In this document: one piece after another, positions 28,437-39,072 of the stretch
How positions within the stretch are numbered: the stretch's first letter is position 1
Layout of the letters: each line of letters begins with the position of its first letter
From: Pantoea sp. Lij88
GTDB lineage: Bacteria > Pseudomonadota > Gammaproteobacteria > Enterobacterales > Enterobacteriaceae
Direction of reading: 5' to 3'
Length of the DNA stretch: 64,000 nucleotides
NCBI RefSeq assembly: GCF_030062155.1
Contig: NZ_CP118269.1
Coordinates: forward strand, 2,480,001 to 2,544,000
The notes under the pieces: generated by a model
The model's database searches: none
The model's input: only the letters and a program-made list of their open reading frames with translations
Told to the model about the DNA's origin: nothing
Translations under genes and position numbers: made by a program

Positions 28437-29009
28437 GGCGGCGATTCTAAATAGTGTCCCCTGATAGCGCCACCCCTTTTTCTGTGCTTAACTCAGGCGT
28501 TGATGTGGCGGCAGATCGCCTCTCTGCTGACTTTTTCAGCAAAGTGCTGTTTTGTCCGACACATTAGCGCTTTAAATGTAAAGAAACTTCACAAGCTGGC
28601 TAAAGTCGCCTTGCTATATGAAGGTTAGCAATGGAATAATGTTTGAGTTTCTTACCTGAAGCATTTCAGGGCAGAAAACGAGCGAAATTGTCATTTTGCC
28701 GGATTGAGCAGACACGCAGCAATGGCGTAAGACGTAATGCGAAATCAGGCACTTAGCGGGCTGCGGGTTGCGGCCTGGACAACAGTATGGGGTGCACGGG
28801 TTTTCTTTATCCTCTCAGGCATTTCCACTATCTGGTGCTGTTTTCCCTTATGAAAAACAGGCCACCGACGTTATTTGCGCCCCTCGCGCGGTCGACAGCC
28901 GTGAGGTTGACGACATTGCACTAAGTCACGGGGCCATCGGTTGATACTCGTCCAGGGTAACTATGCCCGCAGCTGTAATCACTCATGAAAGAATAACGAG
29001 TAAGTCACG
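28437..29009 (+). promoter_or_regulatory. rne long 5' leader with autoregulatory hairpins, and rluC promoter region
   Basis: 573 bp between rluC and rne. In E. coli the rne transcript starts about 360 nt upstream and its leader (Rfam rne5 element) folds into hairpins that RNase E uses to regulate its own mRNA. Two matching structures are visible: CTGTTTTC/GAAAAACAG at 28838-28860 and GTCGACAGCC folding back with GTGA loop onto GGTTGACGAC at 28891-28914. I cannot place the promoter with confidence. A ribosome binding site (AACGAG) lies before the ATG. Confidence 0.7.
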
Positions 29010-32000
29010 ATGAAAAGAATGTTAATAAACGCAACTCAGCAGGAGGAGTTGCGCGTTGCCCTGGTTGACGGTCAGCGTCTGTACGATCTGGATATTGAAA
29101 GTCCTGGACACGAACAGAAGAAAGCCAACATCTACAAAGGTAAAATCACTCGCATTGAACCCAGCCTTGAAGCTGCGTTTGTCGATTACGGCGCAGAGCG
29201 TCACGGTTTCCTCCCTTTAAAAGAAATCTCCCGCGAATACTTCCCTTCCAGCTACAACGCACACGGTCGTCCGAATATTAAAGACGTACTGCGTGAAGGT
29301 CAGGAAGTTATTGTTCAGATCGATAAAGAAGAACGCGGCAATAAAGGCGCTGCGCTCACCACCTTTATCTCTCTGGCGGGCAGCTACCTGGTACTGATGC
29401 CGAATAACCCACGCGCAGGGGGTATCTCCCGCCGCATCGAAGGTGACGACCGTACCGAACTGAAAGAAGCACTGTCGGCGCTGGATCTGCCGGAAGGCAT
29501 GGGCCTGATTGTCCGCACCGCGGGCGTCGGTAAATCTGCCGAATCGCTGCAGTGGGATTTAAGCTTCCGTCTTAAGCACTGGGAAGCGATTAAGAAAGCC
29601 GCTGAAAACCGCCCTGCTCCGTTTCTGATCCATCAGGAAAGCAACGTGATCGTGCGTGCCTTCCGCGACTACCTGCGTCAGGACATCGGTGAGATTCTTA
29701 TCGATAACCCGAAAGTGCTGGAACTGGCGCGTCAGCATATCGCTGCGCTGGGCCGTCCGGACTTCAGCAGCAAAATTAAGCTCTACACCGGTGAAATTCC
29801 GCTGTTCAGCCACTATCAGATCGAATCGCAAATCGAATCCGCCTTCCAGCGTGAAGTCCGCCTGCCTTCCGGTGGCTCGATTGTGATCGACAGTACCGAA
29901 GCGCTGACCGCTATCGATATCAACTCAGCACGCGCAACGCGCGGCGGTGACATCGAAGAAACAGCCTTCAACACCAACCTTGAAGCGGCCGATGAGATTG
30001 CCCGTCAGCTGCGCCTGCGTGACCTGGGCGGCCTGATCGTTATCGATTACATCGATATGACACCGGTACGCCATCAGCGCGCAGTTGAGAACCGTCTGCG
30101 TGAAGCTGTCCGTCAGGACCGCGCCCGCATTCAGATCAGCCACATTTCACGTTTCGGCCTGCTGGAGATGTCCCGTCAGCGCCTGAGCCCGTCATTAGGT
30201 GAATCCAGTCATCACGTCTGCCCACGCTGTAGCGGCACCGGCACCATCCGTGATAACGAGTCACTGGCGTTGTCCATTCTGCGTCTGATTGAAGAAGAAG
30301 CGCTGAAAGACAACACCAAAGAAGTGCACGCCATTGTTCCGGTTCAGGTTGCGTCTTACCTGCTGAACGAAAAACGTGAAGCGGTTAACGCGATTGAGAA
30401 ACGCCAGGGCGGCGTGCGGGCGATCATCGTTCCTGATGACAAGATGCAGACCCCACACTACTCCGTGCTTCGTGTGCGCAAAGGCGAAGAGACGCAGACC
30501 CTGAGCTATCATCTGCCGAAGCTGCATGAAGCCGAAATGGCGATGCCGTCGGAAGAGGAACATGCAGAACGTCGTCGTCCTGAGCAGCCTGCTCTGGCCG
30601 CGTTTGTGATGCCTGATGCGCCTCCGGCACCGGTCGAAGTTGAGCCAGAAGTGCAGCGCACCGACGTTCAGCCAGCAGCAAAAGCTGCACCCGCTGTGGC
30701 TGCCCCTGCTACCGTCAGCACCGGTTTCTTCGGACGTCTGCTTGGCGGCCTGAAGAAAATGTTCGCAGGTGATGAAGCCCCTGCTGCCGCGCCAGTGGCC
30801 GCTGAGGTTGCTGAACCGCAGAAAGCGTCTGAAAGCGAGCAGGAAAGTAACAACGGCCGTGGCGAGCGCCGCAGCAACAATAACAACCGTCGTAACAACA
30901 ATCGTCGTGAACGTACGCCGCGTAACGGTGATAACGCCCAGTCGCGCGAAGGCCGTGAACCACGCGAAAGTCGTGAGCCGCGTGAAAGCCGTGAACCGCG
31001 CGAAAGCCGCGAGCCGCGTGAAAATCGCGAGCCGCGCGATGGCAATAACAACCGTCGTAACAAGCGTGAGTCTCAGCCAGGTGAAGTTCGCGAAGAGCGT
31101 CCGGCACTGAGCGAAGAAGCGCGCCAGCAGCGTGATGAGCAGCAGCAACAGCGTCGTGAACAGCGTGCTGAGCGTCAGCGTCGTCGTCAGGAAGAGAAAC
31201 GCGCCGGTGAAGAAGCCGCCAAAGTGGCTGAGCAGCCGGAAGTGGTCGCTGAAGTCCTGGACGTGACCGAGGTGCAGGATGATGAGCGCGTGCAGGTTAT
31301 GCCGCGTCGTAAGCCGCGTCAGCTGAACCAGAAGGTGCGTGTTGATGATAACCGTCCGCCTATGCCAGCCGAAGCCAGCGACTTTGCCCAGCCTGCTGAA
31401 GTGACTCAGTCTCAGCCTGCTGAGGTTGCACAGCCGCAGCCTGAGTTCCAGGCGCAGCAGAGTGACGAACAGGATGACAACGACAACCGTGATAACGCCA
31501 ATATGCCGCGTCGTTCACGTCGTTCGCCGCGCCATCTTCGCGTGAGTGGACAGCGTCGTCGTCGTTACCGTGATGAGCGTTACCCGACGCAGTCAGCCAT
31601 GCCTCTGGCCGCTGCCGCTGCCTCCCCTGAGATGGCATCCGGTAAAGTCTGGATTCGCTATCCGGTAAGCCAGGCCAGCGAAGAGCAGCTGCAGAATGTG
31701 ACGCATGAGACACCTGCGTATAACCCGGAAGAGACAGCAGACGCCACCCGTACGCTGCCGGTCGCTGCCGCCGTTGAATCTGTAGCTCAGGAAGCGCCCG
31801 TGCAACACGCCGAGCCACAGGCAGAAACGCCAGTGCCGGTTGTCAACACGGATGATACCCGTGCTATCGAGACCCCGGTTGACGAGCAGCCTTCTGTTGT
31901 TCCGGCTGCCGAAGAAGCGAAAGCAGACGCTGTCGCGGCTGAAGCCGTACCTGCTGAGCCCGTCGCTGAAGCGCCAGTGGTGACCCCTGCTGTTGATGCC

Positions 32001-32450
32001 GTTGAGACTGTTCAGGCTGCAGAAGTTGCACAGCCTGCGGTTGAGACTGTTCAGCCTGCAGAGGTTGCTGAGCAGTCAGCTACCGATGTGAGCGAAGCGA
32101 TCGCAGCCGAAGTTGAAGAAGTGCTGAAAGCGCCGGTCGCAGCAGAAGCTGAAACCGCGCCAGTCACTGAACCGCATGCTCCGGTTGCCGCACGCGATAT
32201 CGCGCCTGCAGCACCGGTGACAGCCGCCGAATCGGTTGCATCAGTACCTGCAGCCGCTGTGCCGAATGACGGTACACGCTGGAAGCACTTTGCTTCTGCG
32301 CCGATGACTAAAGCGCCTGCGCCAGTCTGGCAGTCAGCGCCGGCTCCGCAGAGTGACTGGGTGCGTGCACCGTATGAGTTCGACGGTCGCGGTTCTGCCG
32401 GTGGTCATAGCGCCACCCATCAGGCCACTGCCCCGGCAACCAAGCCGTAA
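29010..32450 (+). CDS. rne: Ribonuclease E
   Basis: 1146 residues, longer than E. coli RNase E (1061). Endoribonuclease and scaffold of the RNA degradosome, also needed for rRNA and tRNA processing. S1 domain about 39-119, 5' sensor, catalytic aspartates in [18 protein letters not shown] and IDYIDM, and the zinc link CPRCSGTG at Cys404/Cys407, the same positions as E. coli. The C-terminal half is disordered: membrane helix [19 protein letters not shown] near 570-588, an Arg-rich RNA-binding part with five six-residue repeats (REPRES type, residues 649-678), Pro/Ala/Glu-rich repeats and the end segment [13 protein letters not shown] that matches the PNPase-binding end of E. coli. Confidence 0.98.
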   Translation: MKRMLINATQQEELRVALVDGQRLYDLDIESPGHEQKKANIYKGKITRIEPSLEAAFVDYGAERHGFLPLKEISREYFPSSYNAHGRPNIKDVLREGQEVIVQIDKEERGNKGAALTTFISLAGSYLVLMPNNPRAGGISRRIEGDDRTELKEALSALDLPEGMGLIVRTAGVGKSAESLQWDLSFRLKHWEAIKKAAENRPAPFLIHQESNVIVRAFRDYLRQDIGEILIDNPKVLELARQHIAALGRPDFSSKIKLYTGEIPLFSHYQIESQIESAFQREVRLPSGGSIVIDSTEALTAIDINSARATRGGDIEETAFNTNLEAADEIARQLRLRDLGGLIVIDYIDMTPVRHQRAVENRLREAVRQDRARIQISHISRFGLLEMSRQRLSPSLGESSHHVCPRCSGTGTIRDNESLALSILRLIEEEALKDNTKEVHAIVPVQVASYLLNEKREAVNAIEKRQGGVRAIIVPDDKMQTPHYSVLRVRKGEETQTLSYHLPKLHEAEMAMPSEEEHAERRRPEQPALAAFVMPDAPPAPVEVEPEVQRTDVQPAAKAAPAVAAPATVSTGFFGRLLGGLKKMFAGDEAPAAAPVAAEVAEPQKASESEQESNNGRGERRSNNNNRRNNNRRERTPRNGDNAQSREGREPRESREPRESREPRESREPRENREPRDGNNNRRNKRESQPGEVREERPALSEEARQQRDEQQQQRREQRAERQRRRQEEKRAGEEAAKVAEQPEVVAEVLDVTEVQDDERVQVMPRRKPRQLNQKVRVDDNRPPMPAEASDFAQPAEVTQSQPAEVAQPQPEFQAQQSDEQDDNDNRDNANMPRRSRRSPRHLRVSGQRRRRYRDERYPTQSAMPLAAAAASPEMASGKVWIRYPVSQASEEQLQNVTHETPAYNPEETADATRTLPVAAAVESVAQEAPVQHAEPQAETPVPVVNTDDTRAIETPVDEQPSVVPAAEEAKADAVAAEAVPAEPVAEAPVVTPAVDAVETVQAAEVAQPAVETVQPAEVAEQSATDVSEAIAAEVEEVLKAPVAAEAETAPVTEPHAPVAARDIAPAAPVTAAESVASVPAAAVPNDGTRWKHFASAPMTKAPAPVWQSAPAPQSDWVRAPYEFDGRGSAGGHSATHQATAPATKP
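30954..31043 (+). repeat. Five 18-bp tandem repeats inside rne
   Basis: Five consecutive 18-bp units encode [30 protein letters not shown]. Units differ mostly at third codon positions. They extend the Arg-rich RNA-binding part of the degradosome scaffold and may vary in number between strains. Confidence 0.9.
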
Positions 32451-32471
32451 CGCCTAAGCTGTTGTAAACCG

Positions 32472-32500
32472 AACCCCGGCCTCTGAGCCGGGGTTTTTTT
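32472..32500 (+). terminator. Terminator of rne
   Basis: AACCCCGGC and GCCGGGGTT pair perfectly around CTCTGA, followed by five further T. It lies about 20 bp after the rne stop codon. Confidence 0.92.
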
Positions 32501-32584
32501 ATGGCTGCGAGCCTGCCTTTCAGCCGTTTTAAATCAACCCGCTCTTAATACCTTCTGGTTCCCGGCCGCGGCTGAATCGCAGGC

Positions 32585-32620
32585 AAAAAAATCCCACCCT
32601 CCTTTAGCGGGAGGGTGGGA
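32585..32620 (-). terminator. Terminator of the flg operon after flgL
   Basis: CCCACCCTCC and GGAGGGTGGG (32593-32602, 32610-32619) form a perfect 10-bp stem. On the minus strand it is followed by A and seven T. It ends the flgKL/flgB-L transcript before convergent rne. Confidence 0.93.
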
Positions 32621-32667
32621 AAAAGTAAGCGCATCCGGTTAAAGTACGCTCAAAATTTCTTGTCAGA

Positions 32668-33633
32668 CTACGAATTCATCTGGAACAGCGACATCTTGGA
32701 CATATCAGTAAAGGTCTTGTAAGACGCCTGAAGTGCCGTCTGCTTCATGGTGTAGCTGGAAGCCGCTTCCGTTAAATCCACGTTAACCAGGTCACTCATC
32801 TGCGAGCTATAGATCACACTGCGGTCATCGCCCTGCGCATTCAGCGTATCGATCTCTGAAAGCTGAGTACCAATCTCAGAACGCACTGTTAAAACATTAT
32901 TCAGTGAGTTACCCAGACCACGGTTGGTTTTATCCATCGCATCCTGGAAGGTCTGTTTAGTTGCGGCGTCAGCACTATCCTGCGGCACTTTCAGTGCAGC
33001 AATGGCGCTATCCAGCATCTTAAACACGTTAGTTTCACTGGCGCTGCCATCCGGCTCTTTGGTGGCATTGCCGGAGATGGCCATAAAGATATTGTCACCG
33101 GTATGACCCACGGTCATGGTACGGCTGGTGTCGACCTTCTGGGTGATCGCATCAGTGCCGCCTGCGTAACTGACGCCGGTGCCTGCCGTATCAACAAACG
33201 GCGCGCTGTCGGTTTTGTAACCGGCAAAAATATAGCGGCCATTGGCATCCTGGCTGTTTGCCTGGTTCAGCAACTGGGCGCGAATACCCTCCAGCTGGGT
33301 GGCAATCGAGCCGCGGTCGTTATCGCTCAGCGTACCGGTTGAACCGTTGACGATCAGTTGCTGCGCAGTAATGATCCCATCGGTGACGCCTTTCAGCGTA
33401 TTCTCTTCCAGTGACAGGCCCTGCTCGGCAAAGGTACGCGCCAGCTCATACTGTTTGCCCTGCTGCTGGGTTTGTGACAACACCACAGCACGGGACGCAG
33501 CAATCGGATCGTCCGAAGGATTGTTGACACGGCGGCCGCTGGAGAGCTCCTCGCCTGATTTCAGCCAGGAGGCCTGTGAGTCAGTGATGCCGCGCACCTG
33601 CTGCTCAAAAATCATATTTGTACTGATTCGCAT
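32668..33633 (-). CDS. flgL: Flagellar hook-filament junction protein FlgL (HAP3)
   Basis: 321 residues (E. coli 317). Exported junction protein between hook and filament. Flagellin-like N-terminus MRISTNMIFEQQVRGITDSQASWLKSGEELSSGRRVNNPSDDPIAASRAV (quoted in part only as MRISTNMIFEQQ) and coiled C-terminal helix ending MSLFQMNS. It follows flgK by 14 bp and shares its sigma-28 promoter. Confidence 0.95.
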   Translation of the reverse strand: MRISTNMIFEQQVRGITDSQASWLKSGEELSSGRRVNNPSDDPIAASRAVVLSQTQQQGKQYELARTFAEQGLSLEENTLKGVTDGIITAQQLIVNGSTGTLSDNDRGSIATQLEGIRAQLLNQANSQDANGRYIFAGYKTDSAPFVDTAGTGVSYAGGTDAITQKVDTSRTMTVGHTGDNIFMAISGNATKEPDGSASETNVFKMLDSAIAALKVPQDSADAATKQTFQDAMDKTNRGLGNSLNNVLTVRSEIGTQLSEIDTLNAQGDDRSVIYSSQMSDLVNVDLTEAASSYTMKQTALQASYKTFTDMSKMSLFQMNS

Positions 33634-33647
33634 GTTATCTCCTGCCC

Positions 33648-35297
33648 TTAGCGAATATTGATCAATGCATTAAACACGGTGCTGGCAGTCTGCAGCACCT
33701 GCGCATTGGCCATGTAATATTGCTGATATTTAGTCAGGTTGGCGTACTCCTCATCGAGGTTTACGCCTGAGACCGATTGCTGGCGTTCGGTCAGCTGACT
33801 GACCACGCTTTTCTGTGTATCGCTGGTGGTTGCCAGTGAACTGGTTTTGTTACCCACGCTGCTGACGATGGTAGCGTAAGCCTGTGACAGCGTGGCGTTG
33901 CCGCCGACCAGCTTCGCATCCTGCAGATTCAGCAGTTTTTGCGCATTACGGTTATCACTCTCACCGCCAACGGCACCAGCTGCGGCCACCTGAGATTCAT
34001 TGGTGATCGCAACGGACATGTCGTTCACCACGTTCTGCACCGGCTTCACCAGGAAGCTGTCTTTGGCAGCGGGTGCAGGCGTACCAGCGACGGTCAGCTT
34101 CAGGCCATCAAAGCTTAGCGTAGTGTTGCCACTGGCATCGGTACCCGGCGTGATGGTCACGGCGGTGCTGTCCGAAGCACGGGTGGCGCTCCAGTTAGTA
34201 CCGTCAAAGCTGACGTTATAGTTGGTGGCTTTCAGCGCGCTGGTATCGGTCCACTCTGCGGTCACGGAGGCAGCGGTGCTGTTTTTGCTGTTGCTCACCA
34301 CCAGCGGGCTGCCGATATTGAAGAAATCGACGCCCTGATTGCCGTTGCTGTCAAAGCCCTGCTTGTGGACATCGTTAAAGCTGGTCGTAAACGCCGCCGC
34401 TAACTGACCCAGCTGGTTCTGTGCCAGATCCAGATCCTGAGTGCGGAAGGCCAGCAGACCGCCCAGTGAACCGGTGGTGATCAGCTTTTCCGGGATCTCG
34501 ACGTTGCCCGCCTGCTTATCGACATAGCCGATAGTGGTGCGCGCCGGATCGCTGCTGGAAGGCATCGCCACCAGATCGTGAGATTTGTCGCCGTTCACCA
34601 GCGTCAGGCCATTCGCCATCGCAACCGTGTAGCCGCCATCCTGCTGCGACACCGTCACGCCAACGACGTTATTCAGGGTATTCACCAGCTGATCGCGCTT
34701 ATCGAGCAAATCGTTAGGTGTGGCGCCGTTAGCAGTACTCAGTTTGCCAATCTGCTTGTTAAGATCGGCGATTTGGCTGGTAATGGTGTTGACCTGCTTG
34801 ATGCTGGAACCGACATCCGCATTGACGCTGTTCTGCATATTGTTCAGGTATTGCGCCGAGGTCTGGAACTGGCTGACCAGACCCTGTGCGTTGCTGAGCA
34901 TTGACTGACGCGCTGACGGATCGTTGGCGTTGCTGACCACGTTCTGCAGGTTGGTAAAGAAGCCCTGCAGCGAGGTCGACAGGCTGGTCGTCGAGGTCGA
35001 CAGTAAATCGTCAATGTTAGAAATCTGGCTATGCTGGGTGTTTACCGCGCTGTAGTTCGCGCTGGAACCGCGCAGCTGCGTGGCAATAAATGCATCATAT
35101 TCACGTTGTACACCGGTGATATTCACGCCGTTACCATAATAGCTATTGCCCTGCAGGGTACTGTTCGCCTGCGCCAGTACCGTGGTCTGACGTGAATAGC
35201 CCGCCACGGTGTAATTGGAAATATTGTTACTGGTGGTGCTCAGAGCGGCCTGCGCGGCACTCAATCCACTCATCGCGGAGTTAATTATGCTGGACAT
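33648..35297 (-). CDS. flgK: Flagellar hook-associated protein FlgK (HAP1)
   Basis: 549 residues (E. coli 547). First junction protein at the hook tip. The N-terminal rod-type motif NNISNYTVAGYSRQT and C-terminal heptads ending QVLQTASTVFNALINIR are conserved; the middle is variable, as usual. It is preceded by a 123-bp gap with a near-perfect sigma-28 promoter, giving late expression with flgL beyond the main flgB-J transcript. Confidence 0.96.
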   Translation of the reverse strand: MSSIINSAMSGLSAAQAALSTTSNNISNYTVAGYSRQTTVLAQANSTLQGNSYYGNGVNITGVQREYDAFIATQLRGSSANYSAVNTQHSQISNIDDLLSTSTTSLSTSLQGFFTNLQNVVSNANDPSARQSMLSNAQGLVSQFQTSAQYLNNMQNSVNADVGSSIKQVNTITSQIADLNKQIGKLSTANGATPNDLLDKRDQLVNTLNNVVGVTVSQQDGGYTVAMANGLTLVNGDKSHDLVAMPSSSDPARTTIGYVDKQAGNVEIPEKLITTGSLGGLLAFRTQDLDLAQNQLGQLAAAFTTSFNDVHKQGFDSNGNQGVDFFNIGSPLVVSNSKNSTAASVTAEWTDTSALKATNYNVSFDGTNWSATRASDSTAVTITPGTDASGNTTLSFDGLKLTVAGTPAPAAKDSFLVKPVQNVVNDMSVAITNESQVAAAGAVGGESDNRNAQKLLNLQDAKLVGGNATLSQAYATIVSSVGNKTSSLATTSDTQKSVVSQLTERQQSVSGVNLDEEYANLTKYQQYYMANAQVLQTASTVFNALINIR

Positions 35298-35383
35298 CTC
35301 GGTTCCTTACGTTCCCCGTCAACCGGGCTGGCAGACATCAAAGTGGGCGCCAGCAGGCGAAAACGCTTCTGGCTATAGGGATG

Positions 35384-35410
35384 TTATCGGCTTGCTTAAG
35401 TGAAACTTGA
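35384..35410 (-). promoter_or_regulatory. Sigma-28 (FliA) promoter of flgKL
   Basis: The minus strand reads TCAAGTTT, then 11 bases, then GCCGATAA. The consensus is TAAAGTTT-N11-GCCGATAA, so only one position differs. It lies 87-113 bp upstream of the flgK start, in the flgJ-flgK gap, matching the known class 3 promoter of flgKL in enterics. Confidence 0.9.
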
Positions 35411-35420
35411 GGCGCAATGA

Positions 35421-36383
35421 TCAGAACAGGTCGCCCATATCCTGGCTGTACGCTTTGACGACTTTGTCGCCCATACTTTTAAATTGCTGAATCATTCCTA
35501 CCAGCTTTTGCGCATATTTCGGATCGGTGGCGTAGCCTGCCGCCTGTAATGCCTGGGCACCCTGCTCTGCGGAGGTGGCATTGGTCACCGCCGCATAGCG
35601 TGGGTTTTTGGTCAGGAGTTTGACGTAGTCGGTCAGCGCTTCGAAATAGGAGTTATAAACACGGAAGCTGGCACGGACTTTCTTCGCTTCGCCCTGCTCA
35701 TATTCGGTGGTCATGATATCGGTGGTATCACCTTTCCAGTCGCCGCTGGCTTTAATCCCGAACACGTTGTAGCTCGGTTTGCCGTCGCGGGTCAGGATCT
35801 GACGCTGGCCCCAGCCCGACTCCAGCGCAGCCTGCGCCAGAATCAGGTGATGAGGAATGCCACTCTGCTGACTGGCAGCCTGTGCCGGTTGCGTCAGCTG
35901 GGCGATAAACTCGCGGCTGTCGCTGGGCAGGCCCGTCGGTGACGCGACCGGTGGCAGACGCGGCATCGCCTTACGCACAATCTGCTCCAGCTGCTGCGCG
36001 ACCATGGGTGTTGCGCCGCTGGTACTGAGAATAAAGCTGTTATCCAGCTTCATCGGCACCGTACCGGCTTTTTCATCCGGCGCGGTGGCGGGCTGCATCT
36101 GTTTGACGATGGTTTCCGCCAGGCCAAGGCCGCGCTTACCCATCTCCTGTGCAATCTGCTGGTCATACATAGAGGTAAAGAGTTTGGTCTGTTCGTTGCC
36201 CATAATCCCGTCCTGTGGCAACGCCTCGCGCATACTCTTCAGCATCATCTGTACAAACATCCCTTCAACCTGACGCGCAACCTGCAACGCCTGTCCTTTC
36301 GGATCGGTGCTGGCCTTGTGTTTCAGTTCATTCAGGGAGCGGCTGTCGAAAGCCGCACTCGTTACAGATTGCATATCAGCCAT
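35421..36383 (-). CDS. flgJ: Flagellar rod-assembly muramidase FlgJ
   Basis: 320 residues (E. coli 313). N-terminal rod-cap scaffold domain (GMFVQMMLKSMREALPQDG) joined to a C-terminal glucosaminidase domain that opens the peptidoglycan for the rod; the catalytic Glu lies in AQAALESGWGQRQI. Its ATG shares one base with the flgI stop (TGATG), so the two are probably translationally coupled. Confidence 0.96.
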   Translation of the reverse strand: MADMQSVTSAAFDSRSLNELKHKASTDPKGQALQVARQVEGMFVQMMLKSMREALPQDGIMGNEQTKLFTSMYDQQIAQEMGKRGLGLAETIVKQMQPATAPDEKAGTVPMKLDNSFILSTSGATPMVAQQLEQIVRKAMPRLPPVASPTGLPSDSREFIAQLTQPAQAASQQSGIPHHLILAQAALESGWGQRQILTRDGKPSYNVFGIKASGDWKGDTTDIMTTEYEQGEAKKVRASFRVYNSYFEALTDYVKLLTKNPRYAAVTNATSAEQGAQALQAAGYATDPKYAQKLVGMIQQFKSMGDKVVKAYSQDMGDLF

Positions 36384-37492
36384 CAGATGATTTCCAGTTT
36401 GGCACGCAGACAGCCAGCACTCTGCATCGACTGCAGAATCGACATCAGTTCGATAGGTGACGCACCCAGCGCATTCAGCGCACGCACCACGTTGTTCAGG
36501 TTGGCGCTGGCATTAACACGTTGCAGCGCACCGCCGGTCTGGCGCAGATCGATCTGGGTCTGCGTCGTCGCCACCGTCTGACCACCGGCCAGTGGTGTGT
36601 CAGGCTGACTGACGTTCTGCTGCTGGTTAACCGTTACCGACAGGTTGCCCTGCGCGACAGCACACTGATTCAGCGTCACTTCGCGGTTCATAACGACTGA
36701 GCCGGTACGGGAGTTGATGATTACTTTGGCATCTTCAACCGGAATCGAGACATCAATGTTCTGGATCTCAGCCAGCAGACGCACCTGCGCACCATTATTA
36801 GGTGACACACGGATCTGCACGGTACGGGCATCCAGCGGCTGCGCTGCGCCGTAACCGCCACGGGCGTTGATCGCATCAGCAATACGCTGCGCCATCGAGA
36901 AATCTTCGCTGTTAAGCTGCAGGTTAATGGTGTTCTGCGTACCAAAGTTGCTCTGCAGTTCACGCTCAACGGTTGCACCGCTGGTAATACGGCCACCGTT
37001 CAGCTGGTTAACCTGAACACTGCTGCCGCCCGCTGAGGCACCCGCACCACCGACCAGGATGTTACCCTGCGCCAGCGCATAGACCTGGTTATCGACCCCT
37101 TTCATCGGCGTCATTAACAGCGTACCGCCGCGCAGGCTTTTGGCGTTACCCAGTGATGAAACCACCACATCCAGGGTCTGACCCTGACGGGCAAACGACG
37201 GCAGTTTGGCGGTGACCATGACGGCCGCCACGTTTTTCAGCTGCATGTTGGTTCCGGTCGGAACGGTAATGCCGAGCTGTGACAGCATGTTGCTCACGGT
37301 CTGCGTGGTAAATGGCGTCTGGGTGGTCTGGTCACCCGTGCCATCCAGACCCACGACCAGGCCGTAGCCCAGCAGCTGGTTATCACGTACGCCCTGTACC
37401 GTGGTTAAATCACGAATCAAATCGGCTTTGGCCAGCAGGCTTACGCCCAGTAGCAGCGCCAGCCCGGCGCGTAACAGCGTTAACTTTTTCAT
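36383..37492 (-). CDS. flgI: Flagellar P-ring protein FlgI
   Basis: 369 residues (E. coli 365). Periplasmic protein forming the P-ring around the rod in the peptidoglycan layer. Signal peptide of about 23 residues ending LLAKA, then [31 protein letters not shown], the conserved P-ring start. Lies 9 bp after flgH. Confidence 0.97.
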   Translation of the reverse strand: MKKLTLLRAGLALLLGVSLLAKADLIRDLTTVQGVRDNQLLGYGLVVGLDGTGDQTTQTPFTTQTVSNMLSQLGITVPTGTNMQLKNVAAVMVTAKLPSFARQGQTLDVVVSSLGNAKSLRGGTLLMTPMKGVDNQVYALAQGNILVGGAGASAGGSSVQVNQLNGGRITSGATVERELQSNFGTQNTINLQLNSEDFSMAQRIADAINARGGYGAAQPLDARTVQIRVSPNNGAQVRLLAEIQNIDVSIPVEDAKVIINSRTGSVVMNREVTLNQCAVAQGNLSVTVNQQQNVSQPDTPLAGGQTVATTQTQIDLRQTGGALQRVNASANLNNVVRALNALGASPIELMSILQSMQSAGCLRAKLEII

Positions 37493-37501
37493 TGAAACCT
37501 C

Positions 37502-38212
37502 TTACATCGGCGAGATGTTCAGGAAGAAACGCTGGAACCAGCCCATGGTCTGCGCCTCATTGATGTAACCATTTCCGACGTACTCAATACGTGCATCGGC
37601 GACAGCGGTAGATAACACGGCGTTACTGGCGCTGATGGTGCGTGGGTTGACCACGCCCGAGAAGCGAATGAACTCCGTGCCCTGATTAATGGCGATCTGT
37701 TTTTCACCGACCACGTGCAGGTTGCCGTTTGACAACACCTGATCCACGGTGACGGTAATGGTGCCGGTAAAGGTGTTATTGGCGGATGCGCCGCCTTTAC
37801 CTGCGAAATCATTTTTGCCTGTTGCGTCGATATTGGCTTTTTCGCCACCTGCACCCACCAGGCCTGCCAGACCGGTCGGCACCGCACTCACACCAAAGCT
37901 GTTGCTGCCATCGCGGCTGGCATTGGCTGAGGAGCTTTTGCTGGCGCTGACGTTTTCCTGCAGCGTGATGGTCAGGGTGTCGCCAATGTTGCGTGGACGA
38001 CGATCTTCAAACAGCGGCTGATAGCCGTAGTTCAGCGGCGCGACGCCCTGGAATATCGAGCCGTTGACCACCGGTGGCGCGGACGGCATAGGTTGCGCTG
38101 TGGTTGCACCTTCGACCAGCGGGGTACGCGGGACCAGGGCACATCCGTTGAGAGTTAGCAGCAACGAGGCAACTAACCAATGTCCAGGCTTGAGAATCTG
38201 TTGCTTCGCCAC
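37502..38212 (-). CDS. flgH: Flagellar L-ring lipoprotein FlgH
   Basis: 236 residues (E. coli 232). Outer membrane lipoprotein forming the L-ring. Lipobox LNGC puts the acylated Cys at residue 24. [27 protein letters not shown] and the C-terminal [33 protein letters not shown] are typical (cited here only as key stretches [12 protein letters not shown] and GWFQRFFLN). It follows flgG by 60 bp. Confidence 0.96.
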   Translation of the reverse strand: MAKQQILKPGHWLVASLLLTLNGCALVPRTPLVEGATTAQPMPSAPPVVNGSIFQGVAPLNYGYQPLFEDRRPRNIGDTLTITLQENVSASKSSSANASRDGSNSFGVSAVPTGLAGLVGAGGEKANIDATGKNDFAGKGGASANNTFTGTITVTVDQVLSNGNLHVVGEKQIAINQGTEFIRFSGVVNPRTISASNAVLSTAVADARIEYVGNGYINEAQTMGWFQRFFLNISPM

Positions 38213-38272
38213 GGCGTCACGACCTTATTAATGTCTGTCATTCAGGCCAGCAAGGGCTGGCCCTGTTCGGGA

Positions 38273-39055
38273 TTAAAGCTGCGTTAATTTCGCCAGCATC
38301 TGATCAGAGGTACTGATCGCCTTGCTGTTGATTTCGTAAGCGCGCTGCGTCTGGATCATGGTGACCAGCTCTTCCGCCACGTTAACGTTCGAGGTCTCGG
38401 TATAGCCCTGATAGAGCAGACCCGCGCCGTTCTGGCCTGGGGTGCTGTCCGTCGGTGCGCCCGATGCCTGCGTTTCCTTATAAAGGTTCTCACCCACGCT
38501 ATCGAGACCGGCGTCATTCATAAAGGTGCTCAGAGTTAACTGACCGACCTGCGCGGCCTGAGCCTGACCCTGCTGGGTCACACTGACCACACCGTCACGC
38601 GACACCGTAATGCTGGTGGCGTTGGCCGGAATGGTGATGCCTGGCTGCACCGGGAAACCGGAGTTGGTAACCAGCTGGCCGTTCTGATCAACCTGAAACG
38701 CGCCGTCACGGGTATAGCCAGAGGTGCCATCCGGCATCTGAATCTGGAAATAACCCTGGCCGTTAATGGCGATATCTTTTGAGTTGCTGGTCTGCGACAG
38801 GTTGCCCTGAGTATGCAGACGCTCAGTCGTCACCGGACGCACACCAGTACCGATCTGCAAACCGGATGGCAGCGTCGTCTGCTCTGATGACTGAGTGCCC
38901 GGCTGGCGCATGGTCTGGTACATCAGATCTTCGAACACGGCACGTGAACGCTTAAAGCCGTTGGTGCTGACGTTTGCCAGGTTGTTGGCAATGACGTCCA
39001 TGTTCATCTGCTGCGCATCAAGACCGGTCTTAGCGATCCATAAAGAACGAATCAT
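38273..39055 (-). CDS. flgG: Flagellar distal rod protein FlgG
   Basis: 260 residues, as in E. coli. Builds the distal rod that passes the P- and L-rings. The axial-protein motif [21 protein letters not shown] stretch near residue 20 ([18 protein letters not shown]) and the C-terminal helix [20 protein letters not shown] are intact. Seventeen base pairs after flgF. Confidence 0.97.
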   Translation of the reverse strand: MIRSLWIAKTGLDAQQMNMDVIANNLANVSTNGFKRSRAVFEDLMYQTMRQPGTQSSEQTTLPSGLQIGTGVRPVTTERLHTQGNLSQTSNSKDIAINGQGYFQIQMPDGTSGYTRDGAFQVDQNGQLVTNSGFPVQPGITIPANATSITVSRDGVVSVTQQGQAQAAQVGQLTLSTFMNDAGLDSVGENLYKETQASGAPTDSTPGQNGAGLLYQGYTETSNVNVAEELVTMIQTQRAYEINSKAISTSDQMLAKLTQL

Positions 39056-39072
39056 GTTGTTATCCTCGTGCC

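Noticed and set aside
28588..28619. TTCACA...TATATG as the rne promoter
   Set aside because: The spacing is about 21 bp, too long for a normal sigma-70 promoter, so I did not place a promoter there.
30954..31043. Short regular repeats that might suggest a CRISPR array
   Set aside because: The 18-bp units are contiguous with no spacers, stay in the rne frame and vary at third codon positions, so they are protein repeats.
30261..31148. 295-codon minus-strand frame inside rne
   Set aside because: Antisense to the catalytic and Arg-rich parts of RNase E. The low-complexity Ala/Phe/Thr-type repeats mirror the rne codons.
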